A stretch of DNA of 64,000 nt from an uncultured Bryobacteraceae bacterium (GCA_937920635.1 CAKZUE010000001.1:41014-105013), one strand, 5' to 3'; shown: positions 1 to 9,143, counted from the first letter of the stretch. A program made the numbers and translations. The notes: generated from the sequence alone by a model not told the origin.

Positions 1-1
1 G

Positions 2-787
2 GCCTCTCGTCTCACACCGGATGGCGGAACGGAGGCAGCGCTGGCGGAGTGGTTCTGGCAACCGCTGCTGAGTCCGCACAGCAAGGTTCTGATCGGCTTG
101 CCCCACCCGATCGTCTACCAGCCCTCGGCCCGCGCATTGAGGGAAAGCGCCAGGCGGCAGCCTCCGCAGGAGATCCCTTTGCAGCGCCCGCTGGCGCTGC
201 GCCCGGAGGAGCTCTCAGGGGCGGATTTCTTCCCCGTGGACGATCAATACGCCGTTTTGGGCGATCTGTTCGCGGTTTCCCACCTTCACGCCATGCTGTC
301 GCTCCGAAATAGGGCCGTGCGCATGAGGGTCTCCAGCCGGATGGAGCCGGGCGATCTGAAAGAGTCACCTTCCATCCAGATCGGCGCCTATTCCAATCCA
401 TGGACGCTGGAACTGGGCCGGACGCTTCGATTCCGATTCGGCTACATGCCAGACGGCCGCCCGTGCATCGCGGACTCCAGCAAACCCGGGCGGCACTGGG
501 CCCTGCCCATGCTCAGCCGTCACATGCCCGCCGACCAGGACTACATTCTTGTGTCCCGGCTCCTGTCCAGCCCCTGGGGCCAGCCCGCGGTTCTGGTGGC
601 CGGACTGGACCAGTTTGGAACCGGCGCCGGAGGGCAGTTGCTTTCCGATCCGCGGCGGCTCGGCGTAGTGCTTCATTCAATCGGCACCGCTGACTGGCGG
701 CGGGCCAACCTCCAGATGGTTTTGCAGATCCGGGTGGTCGGCAGCACCGCTTCCGCGCCGCAGCTGGTCGCCTGGCACGTATGGTGA
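2..787 (+). CDS. C-terminal part of a regulator-like protein (5' end outside window)
   Basis: The frame is open from the first bases and stops with TGA at 785-787, so the start lies upstream of the window. A TTG at 98 could serve as a start but would cut into conserved-looking sequence. The visible part resembles, at low identity, the C-terminal half of the protein at 43593-44753. Both share a WFW motif near the start of this part, an Ile-Gly/Leu-Gly-(Ser/Ala) stretch before a conserved Asn, and a motif with the shape LSR-x(6-10)-G-x3-LVAG followed by a Gly-rich turn and LLSDP or its counterpart. In the complete relative this half follows an N-terminal DNA-binding-like domain, so this is probably another member of that acidobacterial family. 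Its biochemical function is unknown. Confidence 0.6.
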   Translation, partial: ASRLTPDGGTEAALAEWFWQPLLSPHSKVLIGLPHPIVYQPSARALRESARRQPPQEIPLQRPLALRPEELSGADFFPVDDQYAVLGDLFAVSHLHAMLSLRNRAVRMRVSSRMEPGDLKESPSIQIGAYSNPWTLELGRTLRFRFGYMPDGRPCIADSSKPGRHWALPMLSRHMPADQDYILVSRLLSSPWGQPAVLVAGLDQFGTGAGGQLLSDPRRLGVVLHSIGTADWRRANLQMVLQIRVVGSTASAPQLVAWHVW

Positions 788-802
788 CAAGGGGGCCGCG
801 TT

Positions 803-1100
803 GTGCTCAGGCGCAGCGAGGCGCGGGCGCGCCGGGTGGACCTGCTGGTGCGCGATCCGGCCCATGCGCGGCGCGAGAAGCTGTGGGCGGCGCGTCTGGC
901 TGCTCGAGGAGCGGCTGTGCGCGGCGGAAGAGGCGCTGGCTGAAGCGCTGCAACCGCCGCCGGAGGATGACCCTGAGCAGCCGCCCATCCCGCCGGCGGA
1001 GCTGTGGCGGCTGCGGTGCGAGGTGGTCACTGCCTGGGCGGATGTCCGGCACGCGAAGGCGCAGGCCGAGGCGCTCGACCGCGAACTGGTGCGCTGGTGA
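803..1100 (+). pseudogene. Frameshifted small mobile-element or phage-like gene
   Basis: A GTG at 803 opens a frame rich in Arg, Ala and Leu that meets TGA at 941. From about 890 the +1 neighbouring frame takes over with a plausible helical segment (LEERLCAAEEALAEAL, then a Pro-rich linker and a helix with Arg/Glu/Leu) and runs to TGA at 1098-1100. Joining the two halves near base 890-900 gives one sensible protein of about 98 residues. The alternative, a single protein from TTG 801, has an unusual Cys/Trp/Arg-rich beginning. I read this as one gene broken by a frameshift. The next gene overlaps its stop (GTGA at 1097-1100), as expected in a compact phage-like operon. No function recognised. 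Confidence 0.4.
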
Positions 1101-1366
1101 CGCGGATTCCTCTTTATGACGCGGCCGGACATCTGCTGACGCACGTGCCAGCGGAGTGGGCGGAAGCGCACGCCGGTCTTCTGCGGCTGGTGAGAACCCG
1201 CCGGACCCGCGGCGTTGTGCGCGCCTACCTGCGAAGCGACGACAGCGGGCTTGTCCAGTGGCTCGAAGCAACCGGGCGGCGCTCGGGCTTCGAATGCGCA
1301 TTCGAGCAGAAGCTGCCCTGCGGGCGGCGGACCTGGGCGCTGCGCGGCGTGCGCGGTTCGGGGTAG
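1097..1366 (+). CDS. Small conserved protein of a tRNA-adjacent module
   Basis: The 89-residue frame starts at GTG 1097, which overlaps the stop of the preceding frame. It reads as an intact protein with a beta-strand-like start (TRIPLYDAAGHLL), a Glu/Ala/Arg-rich middle and a distinctive end containing KLPCGRRTWALRG. The same end motif is encoded on the minus strand near 63630-63680, at the other end of the window, again close to a tRNA gene. That duplication, not a database match, is the main evidence that this is a real, mobile or repeated gene. The function is unknown. Confidence 0.5.
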   Translation: MTRIPLYDAAGHLLTHVPAEWAEAHAGLLRLVRTRRTRGVVRAYLRSDDSGLVQWLEATGRRSGFECAFEQKLPCGRRTWALRGVRGSG

Positions 1367-1448
1367 GGCAGTGGCTCACAGGATGATCCCGCAGAGAGAG
1401 GGACGGCTGGCGGAAGTCACCAAAATCGTCCACGAAATCGCCTGGTAA
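1240..1448 (+). repeat. Homologous tRNA-adjacent remnant, copy 1
   Basis: This segment matches the reverse complement of 63206-63720. The most similar parts are the sequence coding KLPCGRRTWALRG (about 1311-1350) and the tail 1366-1448, which begins with gtggctcaca and ends with a frame encoding LAEVTKIV-x4-W followed by TAA at 1446-1448. By eye the tail matches at roughly four bases in five. The tail here carries one extra base relative to copy 2, so the short conserved peptide is out of frame with what precedes it. The segment ends 22 bases from the 3' end of the convergent tRNA-Thr gene. Confidence 0.7.
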
Positions 1449-1470
1449 CTCGCGCTGGCTTGACTGTAAA

Positions 1471-1546
1471 TGGAGCCGGCGGCGAGAGTTGAACTCGCGA
1501 CCCCCTGATTACAAGTCAGGTGCTCTGCCAACTGAGCTACACCGGC
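1471..1546 (-). tRNA. tRNA-Thr (anticodon TGT)
   Basis: The reverse complement folds as a canonical cloverleaf. The acceptor arm is GCCGGTG paired with CGCCGGC, with T as discriminator and an encoded CCA. The D-arm contains AGCTCAGTTGGCAGAGC, the anticodon arm is CTGACTTGTAATCAG with anticodon TGT, and the T-arm has GTTCAACTC. The anticodon reads ACA, giving threonine. The 3' end faces the end of the mobile-module remnant to its left. Confidence 0.97.
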
Positions 1547-1653
1547 TCTTGCTTCCAATGTAGCAAAGGGCGGTGGAGATTCAAGCGGTGTGATGTGTTA
1601 TTGCGGTCACCGGCGGCGGGGGTCGAGCATCTGATCGGAGTAAGGGGCCAGTT

Positions 1654-1806
1654 GTGCAAGAAATCTCTGATCTGCTGCCATGGCCGTTGATGCTGGCCGT
1701 GATGGGGCTGGGCGTGACGCTGGTGCTGGTCGCCTGCCTGCCGACGGCGTGGGTGGAGCGGCTGCTGCGCTACCTGCGGGAGCGGTTCGGCGAGCCCGCT
1801 TCGTGA
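1654..1806 (+). CDS. Small single-span membrane protein
   Basis: A GTG start at 1654, preceded by GGAG and AAGGGG purine runs, opens a 50-residue frame ending at TGA 1804-1806. The peptide begins with a short acidic leader, continues with one hydrophobic segment (about residues 9-30, containing LMLAVMGLGVTLVLVA) and ends with a basic, amphipathic tail rich in Arg and Leu. This layout fits a small inner-membrane protein. It lies alone between tRNA-Thr and the sulfatase. No family recognised; the clear membrane segment and ribosome-binding sequence are the support. Confidence 0.5.
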   Translation: MQEISDLLPWPLMLAVMGLGVTLVLVACLPTAWVERLLRYLRERFGEPAS

Positions 1807-1869
1807 CCGCCCGCGGAATCTGATATCGTGGCTGGCGCGGCGGGACTTGTTCCCGCGGGAGCCGGTCTT

Positions 1870-3732
1870 ATGAGTCACTCCTTCAGCCGCCGCGCTTTCG
1901 CGGCCGCGCCCTTCATTCCTCTCATCCGTGGTTCGCAACAGCTGAGGCCCAATATTCTGTGGATCACCGCCGAAGACATGGGCCCGCATCTGGGCGCCTG
2001 CGGCGACGGCTATGCGGTAACGCCGAACCTGGACCGCCTGGCTGCGCGCGGCAGTCTCTACATGAACGCCTGGTCGAATGCGCCGGTATGCGCGCCGGCG
2101 CGCACGGCGATCATCAGCGGCATGGATCCGTGCGCGCTGGGAGCGCATCATATGCGCTCGCACGTGCCGATGCCCTCCGGAATTCAGATGTTCCCCGCCT
2201 ACCTGCGCGAGGCGGGCTACTATTGCACGAACAACGTGAAGGAGGACTACAACCTCTTCAAGCCGGACGGCACCTGGGACGAATCCTCCAACCAGGCGCA
2301 CTACCGCAAGCGCGCCAAAGGGCAGCCGTTTTTCGCCGTGTTCAACCACACGATCACGCACGAGAGCCAGATCCGGCGCCGCCCGCACACGCTGGTGCAC
2401 GACCCGGCGCGCGCGCGTGTGCCCGCCTATCATCCCGACACGCCCGAGGTGCGGCAGGACTGGGCGCAATATTACGACAACATCACCACGATGGACACAC
2501 AGGCGGGGCGTCTGCTGGCGGAGCTCGAGAAAGAGGGGCTGCTCGACGACACGGTCGTGTTCTTTTACGGCGATCACGGCTCCGGCATGCCGCGCAGCAA
2601 GCGCTGGCCGTACAACTCGGGGCTGAATGTGTGCGTGATTGCGTCGATTCCGGAGAAGTACCGGCATCTGGCGGCGGCGGGCTACCGGCAGGGCGCCAAG
2701 AGCGGGAGGCTGATCGAATTCGTCGACCTGGCGCCGACGGTGCTGAGCCTGGCGGGCCTCGAGCCGCTGAAACATTTTCATGGAGAGGCGTTTCTGGGGC
2801 CGTTCGCCCGCCCGCCGAAGCGCTATCTGCACGGATTCCGCGGGCGGATGGACGAGCGGCTGGACAGCGTGCGGTCGGTTCGCGACGACCGCTACGTCTA
2901 CGTGCGCAACTACATGCCGCACAAGATTTACGGCCAGTATCTGGCGTATATGTGGGAGACGCCAACGACTCGAGTGTGGGAACGGCTCTACAAAGAGGGC
3001 AAGCTGAACGCCGCACAGCGGAAGTTCTGGGAGCCGAAGCCGCCCGAGGAGCTGTTCGATTTGCAGAGCGATCCCGATGAAGTGAACAATCTGGCAGGCT
3101 CGCCCGCACACCGCAAGACGCTGGAACGGATGCGCGCCGAGCACCGCCGCTATGAGCTCGCCATCCGGGATGCGGGGATGCTGGCGGAGAGCGAGATGCA
3201 GGCACGCTCGCGCGGAGAGTCGCCCTATGACATGGCGAAGGATCCGCAACGCTTCGACGGAGCGCGGCTGCTGGAGGCGGCGCAACTGGCTTCAGGGCTG
3301 GATCCGCGGGCCACGGCGCGCCTGGCGAAGATGCTCGGGGACGCCGACAGCGGCGTGCGGTACTGGGGCGCGATGGGGCTGCTGATGCGCGGAGAGAAGG
3401 CGGTGGCGGCGCACATGGAACCATTGAAACAGGCGCTCCAGGACCGCTCGGCGGCGGTGCGGATCGCCGCGGGCGAGGCGCTGGGACGGTTTGGAGGCGG
3501 GCAGGAGCTCGATGCAGCAATGGAGGCGTTGCTGCCGCTCTGCCATCCGGTGGAAAGCGGCGCTTACGCGGCAGTGGAGGCGCTGAACGCGGTGGAGGCG
3601 ATCGGCGAGAAGGCCAAGCCGTGGATCGGAAAGATCCTGGCGATGCCGGACGAAGACCCGAATGCGCCGGAACGCGCGCGTTCGGAATACATCCGCAGGA
3701 TGCGGGAACTGCTGAAGAAGCGGATGGCCTGA
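1870..3732 (+). CDS. Exported sulfatase with C-terminal HEAT-like repeats
   Basis: A 620-residue member of the formylglycine-dependent sulfatase family, predicted to hydrolyse sulfate esters, probably outside the cytoplasm. The ATG at 1870 is preferred over the GTG at 1828 because GGGAG precedes it and it gives a twin-arginine-like leader (SRRAFAAAP). The metal-binding start of the domain is ITAEDMG, and the signature C-x-P/A-x-R appears as CAPAR with Cys74, the residue oxidised to formylglycine. DHGSGMPRSK is a further conserved site. After the catalytic domain, from about residue 470, there are Ala/Leu-rich helical repeats of HEAT type (ARLAKMLGDADSGVRYWGA and similar). That C-terminal addition suggests a protein-interaction role. 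Substrate unknown. Confidence 0.85.
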   Translation: MSHSFSRRAFAAAPFIPLIRGSQQLRPNILWITAEDMGPHLGACGDGYAVTPNLDRLAARGSLYMNAWSNAPVCAPARTAIISGMDPCALGAHHMRSHVPMPSGIQMFPAYLREAGYYCTNNVKEDYNLFKPDGTWDESSNQAHYRKRAKGQPFFAVFNHTITHESQIRRRPHTLVHDPARARVPAYHPDTPEVRQDWAQYYDNITTMDTQAGRLLAELEKEGLLDDTVVFFYGDHGSGMPRSKRWPYNSGLNVCVIASIPEKYRHLAAAGYRQGAKSGRLIEFVDLAPTVLSLAGLEPLKHFHGEAFLGPFARPPKRYLHGFRGRMDERLDSVRSVRDDRYVYVRNYMPHKIYGQYLAYMWETPTTRVWERLYKEGKLNAAQRKFWEPKPPEELFDLQSDPDEVNNLAGSPAHRKTLERMRAEHRRYELAIRDAGMLAESEMQARSRGESPYDMAKDPQRFDGARLLEAAQLASGLDPRATARLAKMLGDADSGVRYWGAMGLLMRGEKAVAAHMEPLKQALQDRSAAVRIAAGEALGRFGGGQELDAAMEALLPLCHPVESGAYAAVEALNAVEAIGEKAKPWIGKILAMPDEDPNAPERARSEYIRRMRELLKKRMA

Positions 3733-3740
3733 AACCCGCT

Positions 3741-3932
3741 TCAGCGCTTGCGGGTCAGCTTTCCGGAGCGGAACTCTTCGACGAAGCGCTCGGGATCGTC
3801 GATCTCATGCTCGATGCGCAGCGTGCCGTCGATCAGGTACAGCACCGCGAACGGGATTCCGATGACGGTCAGGCACATCAGCCAGAAGCGGAACCAACTG
3901 CCCATGAACTCGTAGCGGATAATCTTCGACAT
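3741..3932 (-). CDS. Small single-span membrane protein
   Basis: The 63-residue protein starts at ATG 3932, chosen over an ATG six codons upstream because GAGGAG lies seven bases before it. It has a short N-terminal amphipathic part, one transmembrane helix (about residues 11-33, with FWLMCLTVIGIPFAVLYLI) and a charged tail ending KLTRKR. It follows the double-ThuA gene by 14 bases on the same strand and is probably the last gene of that unit. It faces the sulfatase gene tail to tail. No function recognised. Confidence 0.6.
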   Translation of the reverse strand: MSKIIRYEFMGSWFRFWLMCLTVIGIPFAVLYLIDGTLRIEHEIDDPERFVEEFRSGKLTRKR

Positions 3933-3946
3933 ACTGCGGCTCCTCG

Positions 3947-5353
3947 TCATTCAGGCATGCGGCGGGCAGTCCACAGGATCGCATTCCGGACGAGCGTCTG
4001 GAACCCCGGATAGCGGAGGGTTTCCGCCTCGTGCCCGAGCTGAATGTACACGCTGCGGGCTTTCGGATGCGGGCCAGTATAGACCACTGGGCGGTCGTTG
4101 TCGGGGTGATGGGTCTCCATCAGCACCTGAATGCGCGGCGAGTGCCACATGTTACGGTAGGCCTCGTCGCGCAGGGCAAGGGGAGGCACGCCGCGGAGCA
4201 CGGGGTGGCGCTCGGCGCCTTTTGCCGCGGTCACAACCATGTCCACATGGTCCTTCCAGAGCGATTTCTTCCGTTCTCCCGTGTCCTGGGTGAAGAACTT
4301 GCCGCCGATGACTTCTTCGTACCACCAGGGCCACGACGTGTAATTCACAATGGCGTGGTGAGTGGAGACAACTCCGCCGCCATTTTCGACGAATTCTTTG
4401 AGATTCGCCTGTTCCTTTTCGCCAATCGATTCCCACATATCATGAAACACGACGACATCGTACCGGCCTGCCAGCTTCCGGCCGAAGGCCTCGGCGGGCG
4501 AGCCGGCGTGGTCCCAGGCGATGCGCGGATCGTCGAAGAGGGAAAAGAAGGCCGAAGGGAAGGAGTGCCCGCCGGTGACGACAAGAGCGCGGACGGGCGC
4601 AAGTTTCGGAGGCGCGTCCGGGGAAACATCGCCGGTGGCAGCCCATTCCAGCAGGCGCGCTAGCAGGGTGAGGAAGCCGGGCTGGGCCATGGCGGAGAGG
4701 TCGTGGCCCAGAGGAGTATGAGCGATGCGGCCTTGGCCGAAGCTTGCCGTCCACGCCATCGGCTCGTCCTTGCCGGTGCCCTGCAAGGCGGGATCGCTCC
4801 AGGCGCGGGCGATGACGGTGACGCCGGGCTCGAGATCGAGCTTGTGATACAGCTCGTCATTGGCAAGAAATGTCTCCGGCAATCCGCGGGCGGCAGGGTG
4901 CTCGCGTTCGACGTATTTCACGGGAAAAGGATGGCGGAGCGAGTGGCCGATATTCTCCACTTTCCAGGACGCGCCGACGAGTTGCCGGAAGGCGGGCCAC
5001 GGCTCGGCGTTCTGCTCCCAGCGCATGTCCGGGCGGCGGGTCTGGCCGTGGGCGGCGCCGTAGGTAACGCCATGGAACGAGACGAAGCCCCTGCCGGAGG
5101 CGACGAACTCCTCCACGGCCTGTTCGGCCTCGCGCGGCAGGCGCGGGCCGTTGTAATGCCACAGGATGACGTCGTAGCCCGCGAGCGCGGCGCGGTTGAG
5201 CGCGCGCGGCTCTTCGATGGCGCGGATGTCGAAGCGGCCTGTCCTGCCGAGCTCGGCGCGGAGGAAGGGCGCCGACTCGCGCCAGTCGTGGTAGGGCAGG
5301 TCGGTCTGGCCGGTGACCAGGAGTACGCGAATCAGGACGGTTGCAAGGAGCAT
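3947..5353 (-). CDS. Tandem ThuA-domain protein
   Basis: A 468-residue protein with two ThuA-type domains (glutamine-amidotransferase-like fold). The first is at about residues 10-235 (LLVTGQTDLPYHDW, VILWHYNG, GRGFVSFHG) and the second at about 250-465 (ALVVTGGHSF, DVVVFHDMW, GGGVVSTHHAI). Each has the repeated pattern 'open-ended glycine strand, then a His after a Gly-Gly-Val-Val/Phe-Val-Ser-x-His turn'. ThuA proteins are linked to trehalose and other carbohydrate use, and many in Acidobacteria are exported. The start at 5353 overlaps the end of the upstream isomerase gene by 22 bases, which points to translational coupling. The exact reaction is not known. Confidence 0.8.
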   Translation of the reverse strand: MLLATVLIRVLLVTGQTDLPYHDWRESAPFLRAELGRTGRFDIRAIEEPRALNRAALAGYDVILWHYNGPRLPREAEQAVEEFVASGRGFVSFHGVTYGAAHGQTRRPDMRWEQNAEPWPAFRQLVGASWKVENIGHSLRHPFPVKYVEREHPAARGLPETFLANDELYHKLDLEPGVTVIARAWSDPALQGTGKDEPMAWTASFGQGRIAHTPLGHDLSAMAQPGFLTLLARLLEWAATGDVSPDAPPKLAPVRALVVTGGHSFPSAFFSLFDDPRIAWDHAGSPAEAFGRKLAGRYDVVVFHDMWESIGEKEQANLKEFVENGGGVVSTHHAIVNYTSWPWWYEEVIGGKFFTQDTGERKKSLWKDHVDMVVTAAKGAERHPVLRGVPPLALRDEAYRNMWHSPRIQVLMETHHPDNDRPVVYTGPHPKARSVYIQLGHEAETLRYPGFQTLVRNAILWTARRMPE

Positions 5354-6195
5354 AGGAGGTCTCTCATCCAGGCGAGGCTCTTTTCGATCATGGGGCCGCC
5401 GGCGCCTTCGCACTCCAGGCTGAGCACGCCGTCATAGCCGGAATCCAAGAGCATTTTCACGCACTGGCGGATGTTATCGGCGTTGACGCCTTCGCCGATG
5501 GCGCAATGGCTGACGGCGATGCCGGTGAGCTCGCCGCGGGCGGCAGCCGCCAGTGAAGGACTCACGTCCTTGATGTGGACATGGCTGACGCGAGGAAGGA
5601 AGCGTGCCAGAAACGCCACGGGATCCTGTCCGGCGATGTAGGTGTTGCCGGTGTCCATGTTCATGCGGAGGAACGGGGAATCGCAGAAATCGAGCATTTC
5701 GGCCATGAAATCCGGCTTGGTGGTGAACCAGCCGTGAGGCTCGATGTTGATGATGATGCCGTAGGCTTCCGCCACCGGAACGATGTGGCGGTAAATGCGG
5801 CGCATGTGATCGAGCGCCTCGCGCTCGGTCATGCCCGGAGGGGCATGGCGGTCGTCGGTGGTGTCGACGCAGGGGATGCCGGCGAGCTTCGCCCAGCGGA
5901 GCGTGTGCAGGACATATTCGACGCCCAGCGTCGAGCCTTCCGGTTTTGAAAGAGGAAATGCGGCGTCGATCTGTGAAAACCGGACGCCGTATTCATCCAT
6001 CTTTCTGCGCAGCAGCAGCGGATCTTCCCAGAGCGCAACGTGAGGCTGGTAGCCGAGGCCGTGGATCCAGCTCACGCCGTCGATGGCGCCGCATTCGATG
6101 CGCGAAACCTGGTTGCGCTGCGCCCAGACAAGGCAGTCTTCGAAGCTCCAGTAGCTGGAGTTGAAGGCATCGGTATGGAAGCCGATTTCGATCAT
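5332..6195 (-). CDS. Xylose isomerase-like TIM-barrel protein
   Basis: A 287-residue cytoplasmic-looking protein of the AP-endonuclease-2/sugar phosphate isomerase superfamily. The recognisable pattern is an N-terminal MIEIGFHTDAFN strand, the metal-binding region IINIEPHGW (a Glu followed by a His), NMDTGN (Asp-Thr-Gly-Asn) at about residue 180, VSHVHIKDVSP, and GVLSLECEG near the C-terminus. These are the usual Glu, Asp, His and Glu ligands of a divalent-metal sugar isomerase or epimerase. The gene is upstream of, and overlaps, the tandem ThuA gene and follows another TIM-barrel gene, so the three likely act in one carbohydrate-conversion route. Substrate not identifiable. Confidence 0.8.
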   Translation of the reverse strand: MIEIGFHTDAFNSSYWSFEDCLVWAQRNQVSRIECGAIDGVSWIHGLGYQPHVALWEDPLLLRRKMDEYGVRFSQIDAAFPLSKPEGSTLGVEYVLHTLRWAKLAGIPCVDTTDDRHAPPGMTEREALDHMRRIYRHIVPVAEAYGIIINIEPHGWFTTKPDFMAEMLDFCDSPFLRMNMDTGNTYIAGQDPVAFLARFLPRVSHVHIKDVSPSLAAAARGELTGIAVSHCAIGEGVNADNIRQCVKMLLDSGYDGVLSLECEGAGGPMIEKSLAWMRDLLCSLQPS

Positions 6196-6249
6196 GGCGA
6201 GCCGATCTTATCAAAGCCGGGCCGGAAGAAAAAACCGGCGCGCGGCGGC

Positions 6250-7164
6250 TCAGCCGAAGGCGTCGCGCAGCAGGCGGAACGACTTCTCGACCGCCGCGCG
6301 CGGCTCTTCCCTGCCCTCCATTTCGAGGCTGACCCAGCCCTGGAAGCCCGCTTCGCGCAGGATGCCGGCGATGCGCCTGTAGTCGAGGTCGAGGGTGTAC
6401 CATTCGCCGCCACCGTAGTAGGTCTTGGCCTGCACGATGGTGGCGTGGGGGGCGAGCTTGCGGATCCCTTCATAGGGGTCGCCGGGGTAGTTGCCGGTAT
6501 CGAGATTGACGCCGAGCCAAGGGGAGTTCACCGCCCTGTGGATGCGCAGGAGGGTGTCGACGCTGGTGGTGAGGCCCCAATGATTCTCCAGAGCCAGCAT
6601 GACGCCGAGGCGCTCGCAGACCGGGATCAACTGCTCGATGGCGGACACGCACCAGCCGATGGCGTCTTCATCGGTGTAGCCGGGCAAGGGCGGCTCCTGC
6701 CCCTTGACCTTCATCAGCGCGTCAAAGGACGGAATGGTTTTCCAGCGGCCGGAATTGAGCCGGACGCAGGGGATGCCCATGCGGGCGGCGAGTTCCAGGC
6801 AGCGGCGGGTGTGTTCGATGTGGCGGCGGCGCTCGTCGGCGGCGGGGAAGACGAAGTCCTGATGGATGGAGAGCATGGGCAGGCTGAGCCCGTGGAGGAA
6901 GGCGAGGCGCTTGAGAGCGTTGACGTAGGAGGGCGACTCGTCGCGCATCTGGCGGTGGAGGATCTCGACGCCCTCGAAGCCGAGCGCGGCGGCGTGGTCG
7001 ATGACGTCTTCGATGGGAAAACGGGGGCCGCGGAAGTGCCAGTAGGAATAGGTGGAGACGGCAAGGCGGATTTTTCGGGCGGGCTTCGTTTGCGCGGCAG
7101 GGTATAAGGAAGGGGCGGCGAGCAGAGGCGCGGCAACGACAAGGGAGCGTCTGGAGAGCGGCAT
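6250..7164 (-). CDS. Exported TIM-barrel sugar isomerase/epimerase-like protein
   Basis: A 304-residue protein starting at ATG 7164, which is preceded by GGGAGTG. A longer upstream frame exists but lacks a comparable ribosome-binding site. The N-terminus has a twin-arginine-like leader ([15 protein letters not shown]), indicating export. The mature part begins at [13 protein letters not shown] and carries the superfamily ligands: [16 protein letters not shown] (Glu and His), [14 protein letters not shown] and WVSLEMEG. It lies 54 bases upstream of the cytoplasmic paralogue at 5332-6195 on the same strand. An exported and a cytoplasmic copy side by side suggests processing of the same kind of sugar in two compartments, but this is inference. 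Confidence 0.8.
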   Translation of the reverse strand: MPLSRRSLVVAAPLLAAPSLYPAAQTKPARKIRLAVSTYSYWHFRGPRFPIEDVIDHAAALGFEGVEILHRQMRDESPSYVNALKRLAFLHGLSLPMLSIHQDFVFPAADERRRHIEHTRRCLELAARMGIPCVRLNSGRWKTIPSFDALMKVKGQEPPLPGYTDEDAIGWCVSAIEQLIPVCERLGVMLALENHWGLTTSVDTLLRIHRAVNSPWLGVNLDTGNYPGDPYEGIRKLAPHATIVQAKTYYGGGEWYTLDLDYRRIAGILREAGFQGWVSLEMEGREEPRAAVEKSFRLLRDAFG

Positions 7165-7184
7165 GGCACTCCCATGATATGCGC

Positions 7185-8369
7185 TCAAACGAGGCGCAGG
7201 ATGCAGCCCGCGTCGGTGGCCGCCCAAAGGGCGCCTGGGGCGGGCGAGGCCAGGAATGCCGCATGGCCCTCGGCGCGGTAGTCCACGGCCATTTCGGCCC
7301 ACTTTTCGAGATCGGCCGAATACAGCACGCGCAGCTTGCCCGGCACCGGCGTGGAGCGCAGCCCGCCGGCGGTCTGAATGGCGGCGAGCATCGCGCCGCC
7401 GCCGGGCAGCAGGACCGCGTCGTGCACCCACAAATCCCGGCGGCGGAAGATGGGGCGGCTGGCGCCGGTGAGGAAATCGAGCGAAAACACCTCGCTGGGA
7501 AAGGGAAAATTCTCCGAATAATGATAAATGGCCAGTCCTCGGTTGCCGGCCGCGCGCAAACGGGAAACGCGCCCGAAAGCCGAGGTGACGGAGACTTTCC
7601 AGGAGGCCCCGCCGTCGCGGGTTTCGGCGGCGAGAGTGGTGATGGGAAGGAGCTTGCGGCGGGAGGCGCGCTCGGGAAGCATCCAGCCGGGGAAGCGTTC
7701 CTCTTCATGCAGCCGGGGATCGGAAAAGCCTGCAATCAGGCCGTGGCGCGAGTCGATGAAGGCCATGGACGTCCAGACGGTGTTTCCGTCCTTCAGCTGC
7801 ACCGCCTGCGATTCGGGCACGGGTTTCCAGGTGGCGCCGCCGTCGGCCGTGGAGTGGAACGTGTTGCCGGAGCCGAAGGCCCAGCCGCGGGAGGGGGTCA
7901 GGAAAAACACCTGATGGGGCCTGTTGCGGCGGGGTGTCTTTGGCGGCTGGATTTTATTCCAAGAATAACCGGATTCCTTCGAAATCCAGAGAGATTTTTC
8001 GCCGACGGCCCAGATATGGTTGTCATCCAGGGCGAAAAGAGAGAGGGGTTTTTCCGCGAGCGGAACCTCTTTCCAGGAGGCGCCCGAGTCTCGTGACACC
8101 AACGCGGCGAAGCGGGCGCGGGATTCGGATTCGAGCCACAGCGCGGCGACGGCGCGCTCAGCGGAAGGGGAGCAGAATCCGGCCAGAAATGCGGACCACC
8201 TGTCGTCATCCTGCAGGTAGTGCAATTTCCAGCGGCGGCCGGCGAGCGGGCCGGAATCGCGCGAAGCGGGGGAGGGCTCTTCCGCCGGGACCGGCTGGAG
8301 GCGGGGCGGCGCCTGGAAGGCGGCGGCGGGCGCCGCCAGGCACAGCGGGAGGAAGCGGCGGCGCAGCAT
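7185..8369 (-). CDS. Exported BNR/Ycf48-like beta-propeller protein
   Basis: A 394-residue protein with an N-terminal signal sequence ([18 protein letters not shown]). Several Asp-box-like repeats follow: [33 protein letters not shown] and [11 protein letters not shown]. Each is the S-x-D-x-G-x-x-W motif of sialidase-type and photosystem-assembly (Ycf48-like) beta-propellers. There are no sialidase catalytic Arg triad residues that I could place, so an enzymatic role is not supported; a binding or scaffold role outside the cytoplasm is more likely. It sits between the exported isomerase and the GAF protein, all on the minus strand, with only two bases between it and the GAF gene. Confidence 0.7.
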   Translation of the reverse strand: MLRRRFLPLCLAAPAAAFQAPPRLQPVPAEEPSPASRDSGPLAGRRWKLHYLQDDDRWSAFLAGFCSPSAERAVAALWLESESRARFAALVSRDSGASWKEVPLAEKPLSLFALDDNHIWAVGEKSLWISKESGYSWNKIQPPKTPRRNRPHQVFFLTPSRGWAFGSGNTFHSTADGGATWKPVPESQAVQLKDGNTVWTSMAFIDSRHGLIAGFSDPRLHEEERFPGWMLPERASRRKLLPITTLAAETRDGGASWKVSVTSAFGRVSRLRAAGNRGLAIYHYSENFPFPSEVFSLDFLTGASRPIFRRRDLWVHDAVLLPGGGAMLAAIQTAGGLRSTPVPGKLRVLYSADLEKWAEMAVDYRAEGHAAFLASPAPGALWAATDAGCILRLV

Positions 8370-8371
8370 GG

Positions 8372-8995
8372 TCAGGCGCCGGAGGAGTCCGAAAGAGCCT
8401 CGCCGGAACGCACGATCTGGCCGCCGGACCAGACGAGCTCGGCGTGATTGGCCTGTTCGATGAGCGCCGGCGACATGCGGGCGACGACGAGCAGGCAGCC
8501 GACCTGTTCGCCGACGGTGGTGAGCAGCTCCATCTCCGCGCCCGAATGGCGGTGGGGCAGGCGGTGCTGGACGTTGATGACGCCGACAACGCGGTTCCGG
8601 GCGATGACGGGGGCGGAGAGGAACGCTTCGTAAGAGTCCTCCGGCAGATCGCTGAAAGTCTTGAAGCGCGGATCCTTGTAAGCCTCGGCGCTGATGGCGA
8701 GGAGCCTGCGTTCGCGGGCGACCCAGCCGGTGAGCCCTTCGCCGATGCGCATGCGGACTTTGCCGATGTGGGCGGGATGGGGGCGGAGGCTCGAGCAGAG
8801 GACGAGGTCATCGCCATCGATGAGGTAAATGAAGCAGGCGTCGCAGCCGGTGAATTCCTGCACGAGTTTCACGATGGCGTGAAGCGTTTCGGCGAGGCTG
8901 AGCTCGCGCACCATGAGGCGGCTGATGCGCTGATAGACAGCGAGCTGGTGTTCCAGCCTGTGAAGGCGGTCTTCCAGATCTCGGGCGCGGGTCAC
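8372..8995 (-). CDS. GAF-domain protein
   Basis: A 207-residue protein starting at GTG 8995. An upstream extension to 9118 lacks coding character. Residues 1-35 form a probable coiled-coil (heptad-like Leu/Arg pattern in LEDRLHRLEHQLAVYQ). A single GAF domain follows (about residues 36-175) with CDACFIYLID, RIGEGLTGWVA, FLSAPVIAR and VVGVINVQ, the standard strand and turn motifs. No output domain is attached, so it may sense a small molecule and signal by protein contact. It is the first gene of the leftward group that ends at 3741. Confidence 0.75.
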   Translation of the reverse strand: MTRARDLEDRLHRLEHQLAVYQRISRLMVRELSLAETLHAIVKLVQEFTGCDACFIYLIDGDDLVLCSSLRPHPAHIGKVRMRIGEGLTGWVARERRLLAISAEAYKDPRFKTFSDLPEDSYEAFLSAPVIARNRVVGVINVQHRLPHRHSGAEMELLTTVGEQVGCLLVVARMSPALIEQANHAELVWSGGQIVRSGEALSDSSGA

Positions 8996-9143
8996 ACTGT
9001 CATTATCCCATCCTGCGGGTGGCGGCCTGTCCAGCCGGCCGGAGATTGCATTGGGGCGGGCGCGGCCACTACCATAGAGAGCAAACCGGCTGCGCCCTGC
9101 CGCGGTCAAGGACCGCATCCGGAGTCAGGAGAGCAGAAACACA

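Noticed and set aside
1537..3285. Long minus-strand frame opposite the sulfatase
   Set aside because: It is the antisense of a gene with clear sulfatase motifs; its Arg/His-rich composition is typical of reverse-strand frames in GC-rich DNA.
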